A DNA stretch of 52,041 bases from contig DBEP01000022.1 of NCBI GenBank assembly GCA_002294045.1, forward strand, positions 1 through 52,041, given 5' to 3'. The translations under genes and the position numbers were made by a program. Numbering within the stretch: position 1 is the stretch's first letter; the number at the start of each line of letters is the position of its first letter. Below, one piece after another: positions 49,528 to 52,041 of this stretch. The notes beneath the pieces are model-generated. The model was not told the DNA's origin. It made no database searches and saw only the letters and a program-made list of their open reading frames with translations. The stretch is from Lachnoclostridium sp. UBA903. GTDB taxonomy: Bacteria; Bacillota; Clostridia; Lachnospirales; Lachnospiraceae.

Positions 49528-50526
49528 ATGAATGTAAATATCTATTATGGCGGGCGTGGGCTGATTGAAGACCCAACAATTTATGTTATAAATAAATTAA
49601 CCGAGGTTTTAGAGGAAATACGTGTTAATGTCGTAAGATATAATTTATATGAGGAAAAGAATGGAATCGCCGTGCTGCCTAAGACCTTAAAGAAAGCGGA
49701 CGGGGTCATACTGGCGACTACGGTGGAATGGCTGGGAATTGGCGGCTTTATGCAGCAGTTTTTGGATGCCTGCTGGCTGTATGCGGATAAGGAGCATATA
49801 AGCAAATTATATATGCTGCCGGTGGTTATGGCAAATTCTTACGGAGAACGGGAAGCGGAGCTGTTTTTAATAAAAGCCTGGGATATGCTTGGAGGAATAT
49901 CCTGTAACGGACTCCATGCTTATGTGGAGGATCATGTAGATTTTGAAACGAATTCTACGTATGCACAGATTATTGAGAAACAGGCGGAAACATTTTATAA
50001 AATAATTAATCAGAAGACAAAGATGTTTCCTGCAAGCAGTTCGGTAATCAGGAATAATCTTTTAAAATCCAGTTCCATTGATTTGACTCCTCAGGAGAGC
50101 GAGCAGCTGTCCATGTATGTATCGGACGATACCTATGTTAAAAAACAAAAAGAAGATATTGAAGAACTGGCACAAATATTTAAGGGAATGCTGGAGACAC
50201 AGGAAAACGAGTCAAACCAGGAGTTTCTCCGCAATATAAAAGAAAATTTTCATCCTCTGAATGATTTTAAAGCCAGTTATGCTATTACAATGAGTGATAC
50301 CGGGAATACTTTGGTTATTGAAGTGAACGGTACTAATCTGGACTGCTTTTACGGAGAGAAAAATGATGCGGATGTTATAGCGAGAACCAGTTATGAAATT
50401 ATAAACAGAATAATAAACGGACGCATGACGGTTCAAAGAGCTTTTATGTCGGGAGAGCTTACAGCAAAAGGAAATTTCAAAACGTTACGTACCTTTGATC
50501 AGATTTTTCAGTTTAATGTCCTTTGA
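49528..50526 (+). CDS. Flavodoxin/NADPH-dependent FMN reductase-like protein with SCP2-like C-terminus
   Basis: A 332-residue soluble protein. Residues 1 to about 155 form a flavodoxin-like alpha/beta domain: MNVNIYYGGRGL, ADGVILATTVEWLGIGGFMQ and LPVVMANSYGEREAE fit an FMN-binding fold, although the first phosphate loop is not classical. A linker of about 75 residues follows, then an SCP2-like (sterol carrier type) domain at about 230-332 with NRIINGRMTVQRAFMSGELT. The combination suggests a redox or lipid-related role but is unassigned. It is coupled to the rhomboid gene. Confidence 0.8.
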   Translation: MNVNIYYGGRGLIEDPTIYVINKLTEVLEEIRVNVVRYNLYEEKNGIAVLPKTLKKADGVILATTVEWLGIGGFMQQFLDACWLYADKEHISKLYMLPVVMANSYGEREAELFLIKAWDMLGGISCNGLHAYVEDHVDFETNSTYAQIIEKQAETFYKIINQKTKMFPASSSVIRNNLLKSSSIDLTPQESEQLSMYVSDDTYVKKQKEDIEELAQIFKGMLETQENESNQEFLRNIKENFHPLNDFKASYAITMSDTGNTLVIEVNGTNLDCFYGEKNDADVIARTSYEIINRIINGRMTVQRAFMSGELTAKGNFKTLRTFDQIFQFNVL

Positions 50527-50545
50527 TAACTTTATCGTTTAGGGT

Positions 50546-50578
50546 TTCAAAGGATTAGCATAAAGCTAATCCTTTGAA
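50546..50578. terminator. Hairpin between convergent genes
   Basis: TTCAAAGGATTAGC and GCTAATCCTTTGAA form a 14-bp perfect stem with a 5-base loop. It has no long T-run, but its position after the SCP2 gene supports a termination or stability role. Confidence 0.6.
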
Positions 50579-50678
50579 TAACAGGCATTTGGGGGGGTCG
50601 AAAATATGTAAATGTTGATTTTGTCATAAAAATCAGAATAACCAGTATGGAATATCCATATTGTTGAAACTGTGGCTA

Positions 50679-51428
50679 TTAAAATAGTGGCAATTGGATT
50701 ATAAAACTGGTTTTTTCCTTAGAAGAGGTTACTTCAATGGTACCATTATGAGCCGCAATGATATTGGAAGAAATTGCCAGTCCAAGACCGGAACCACCAG
50801 GCTTATAAGTTACGAATGGTTTGAAAATTGTGGGTAGTTCATCAGCCGGTATCATTTTACCGTTATTGTGGACTTCAATTATTAGATGTGATGGTGCAAC
50901 CACCTTGCATACTAAGCTGATATAGCAGCCTCTGTCTGTTGCTTCGAATGCATTCCGGATTAAGTTATTAAAAACCTGCTTAATCTTAATTGAGTCTAAG
51001 GGATAGCTGGAGTAGTAGGGAATATCCGTATCCGCTATGGTTAATGTCAAATCAATACCGTTTTGCTCTGCCAGGGGTTGAAAGGTGCTTAAAACCGATT
51101 TAAGTAAAAGAAGAAAATTTTGATTTTGTTTTATTATTGTCTCACTATGGTTGAATTTACTAATCTCCGTTAATAAAGCTTCCAATTCGTTTATATCTTC
51201 CGTTAATTGAGTCCAGTATTTAAATTCCCTGGCTTCCGGGTGTACGGTTTCAATTAACTGTGCTGTACTTTTAATTAAGGTCAATGGATTTCGGATCTCA
51301 TGAGAGATTTGTGAGGTAAGAAGCTTGCATTCTTTTATCGCTTTGTTAATAAAGTAAGCAAAATCATCGTTGGAATTCATTAATTCCTTTAGCTTTTGTT
51401 GTTCTTCCTTCGTAAACATTTTGTTCAC
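50679..51428 (-). CDS. Soluble histidine kinase without sensor domain
   Basis: A 249-residue kinase. A short N-terminal helix region is followed by the histidine box TSQISHEIRNPLTLIKSTAQ (H43) and a HATPase domain with NLIRNAFEATDRG (N box), VHNNGKMIP (G1-like) and GGSGLGLAISSNIIAAHNG (G2). There is no membrane segment or PAS domain, and no response regulator is next to it, so it is an orphan kinase. The form resembles sporulation phosphorelay kinases that feed Spo0A in Clostridia; that role is inferred. Strong AGGAGGTG ribosome site. Confidence 0.9.
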   Translation of the reverse strand: MNKMFTKEEQQKLKELMNSNDDFAYFINKAIKECKLLTSQISHEIRNPLTLIKSTAQLIETVHPEAREFKYWTQLTEDINELEALLTEISKFNHSETIIKQNQNFLLLLKSVLSTFQPLAEQNGIDLTLTIADTDIPYYSSYPLDSIKIKQVFNNLIRNAFEATDRGCYISLVCKVVAPSHLIIEVHNNGKMIPADELPTIFKPFVTYKPGGSGLGLAISSNIIAAHNGTIEVTSSKEKTSFIIQLPLF

Positions 51429-51582
51429 CTCCTAAGCTCCATATTAGCAGAATATGGGATATTATACAATAAAATCTCATTTACAATAAACGACAGTAAT
51501 CACTTTTATAATACTTAAAAAATGTATATTAATGTAATATTATTTGAAGAATTTTAATTATAACGATTTGGGAGGCAGAAAT

Positions 51583-52005
51583 ATGAGTAATAATTGTATA
51601 TTTTGTAGGATTATTGGGAATGAAATTTCTTCTGTAACGCTGTATGAAGATGACGATTTTAAAGTAATAATGGATATATCTCCCGCTTCAAAGGGACATG
51701 CCGTCTTAATTCCAAAGAAACACGTTGCCAATATTTTTGAAATGGATGAGGAAACCGCATCGAAAGTATTCGTAGTGGCTGCAAAAGTGGCTAAAGCCAT
51801 AAAAGAACAACTAAGGTGTGACGGGCTGAATATTTTACAGAACAACGGAGAAGCAGCAGGTCAGACAGTATTCCATTTTCATATTCATTTGATACCCAGG
51901 TTTAATAATGACTCCATTCAGATTACCTGGGCACATGACAGCTATGAGCAGGGAGAAGCGGAGACCATTGCCGCAGCCATCCGTTATAGGTTAGAGCGTG
52001 TTTAA
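51583..52005 (+). CDS. HIT-family nucleotide hydrolase
   Basis: A 140-residue protein of the Hint branch of the HIT superfamily. CIFCRIIGNEI is a typical N-terminal Cys-x2-Cys start, and the catalytic histidine triad is HFHIHLIPR. Such enzymes split nucleoside phosphoramidates or dinucleotides. ATG 51583 follows GGGAGG; an earlier ATG at 51544 is within the upstream AT-rich region. The last codons and stop overlap a dispersed repeat. Confidence 0.95.
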   Translation: MSNNCIFCRIIGNEISSVTLYEDDDFKVIMDISPASKGHAVLIPKKHVANIFEMDEETASKVFVVAAKVAKAIKEQLRCDGLNILQNNGEAAGQTVFHFHIHLIPRFNNDSIQITWAHDSYEQGEAETIAAAIRYRLERV

Positions 52006-52041
52006 AAAATTAATGCGCCGTTCTGAACGCTCCACTTTGCG
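51993..52041. repeat. Dispersed repeat, copy 2 (cut by window end)
   Basis: AGAGCGTGTTTAAAAAATTA, followed by GCGCCGTTCTGAACGCTCC, corresponds to the minus strand of 9819-9880 (AGAGCGTGTCTGAAAAAT, GCACCGTTTTGAACGCCCC). The element starts inside the HIT gene and runs out of the window. Confidence 0.6.

Noticed and set aside
1..52041. tRNA, rRNA, CRISPR array, prophage or transposase genes
   Set aside because: No cloverleaf, rRNA core sequence, regularly spaced repeat series, phage structural gene or transposase was found.

Overview
The window is a low-GC chromosomal segment from a Gram-positive, motile, spore-forming anaerobe, most likely a member of the Lachnospiraceae (Clostridium cluster XIVa, near Anaerocolumna/Lachnoclostridium). 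The reasons are strong Shine-Dalgarno sequences, consensus sigma-A promoters, a sigma-D-type flagellar promoter, BofA and a DUF2508 protein (sporulation-associated), a clostridial agr-type peptide system, and a Tad pilus locus of the clostridial kind with DUF5702-like and FHA-domain proteins. The family assignment is inference; no rRNA or tRNA gene is present to anchor it.

Layout. 1-6050: the end of a membrane sensor kinase, then a divergent sugar locus (an AraC regulator fused to a GH39-like domain on the minus strand; beta-phosphoglucomutase and a GH3 enzyme on the plus strand). 6185-10172 (minus): a heterodimeric ABC exporter behind a leader region that looks like a ribosome-controlled attenuator. 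10270-15128: a small alarmone synthetase, an S1-domain protein, a sigma-70-like protein lacking region 4, and a DUF3810-like membrane zinc protease. 15212-15460: a candidate type I toxin-antitoxin pair. 15599-18139: a nuclease-fold-like protein, a 283-bp foldback element, and an M18 aminopeptidase. 18189-21504: an agr-like quorum-sensing locus (LytTR regulator, GHKL kinase, AgrB, AgrD) preceded by an unidentified structured RNA; the predicted signal peptide has Ser in place of the ring Cys. 21529-26937: a sigma-D-driven flagellar operon (FliK-like protein, flagellin, FliS-like chaperone). 26962-27583: DUF2508 and bofA, divergent. 27694-34405: a cyclic-di-GMP and chemotaxis locus (chemoreceptor, GGDEF, EAL/HDOD, and a divergent AraC protein ending in a degenerate GGDEF domain). 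34523-46807: a Tad/Flp pilus operon with two prepilin peptidases, TadZ, TadA, TadB, TadC, an Flp pilin, three pseudopilin-like proteins and an FHA protein. 46813-52041: glycerol kinase, rhomboid protease, a flavodoxin/SCP2 fusion, a soluble sensor kinase and a HIT hydrolase.

How the genes may work together. The agr, flagellar, c-di-GMP and Tad loci are consecutive and all bear on the choice between swimming, surface attachment and group behaviour. The agrBD promoter carries a 21-bp-period direct repeat suited to a LytTR regulator, which would close the usual agr feedback loop. Non-coding structure is abundant: foldback or MITE-like elements at 16433-16715, 42761-42908 and 42919-43042; a shared repeat at 9819-9880 and 51993-52041; and hairpins between several genes. 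The least-explained items are the RNA before agr, the 283-bp foldback, the Ser-type AgrD, the toxin-antitoxin pair, the exporter attenuator and the sigma-like protein without region 4.
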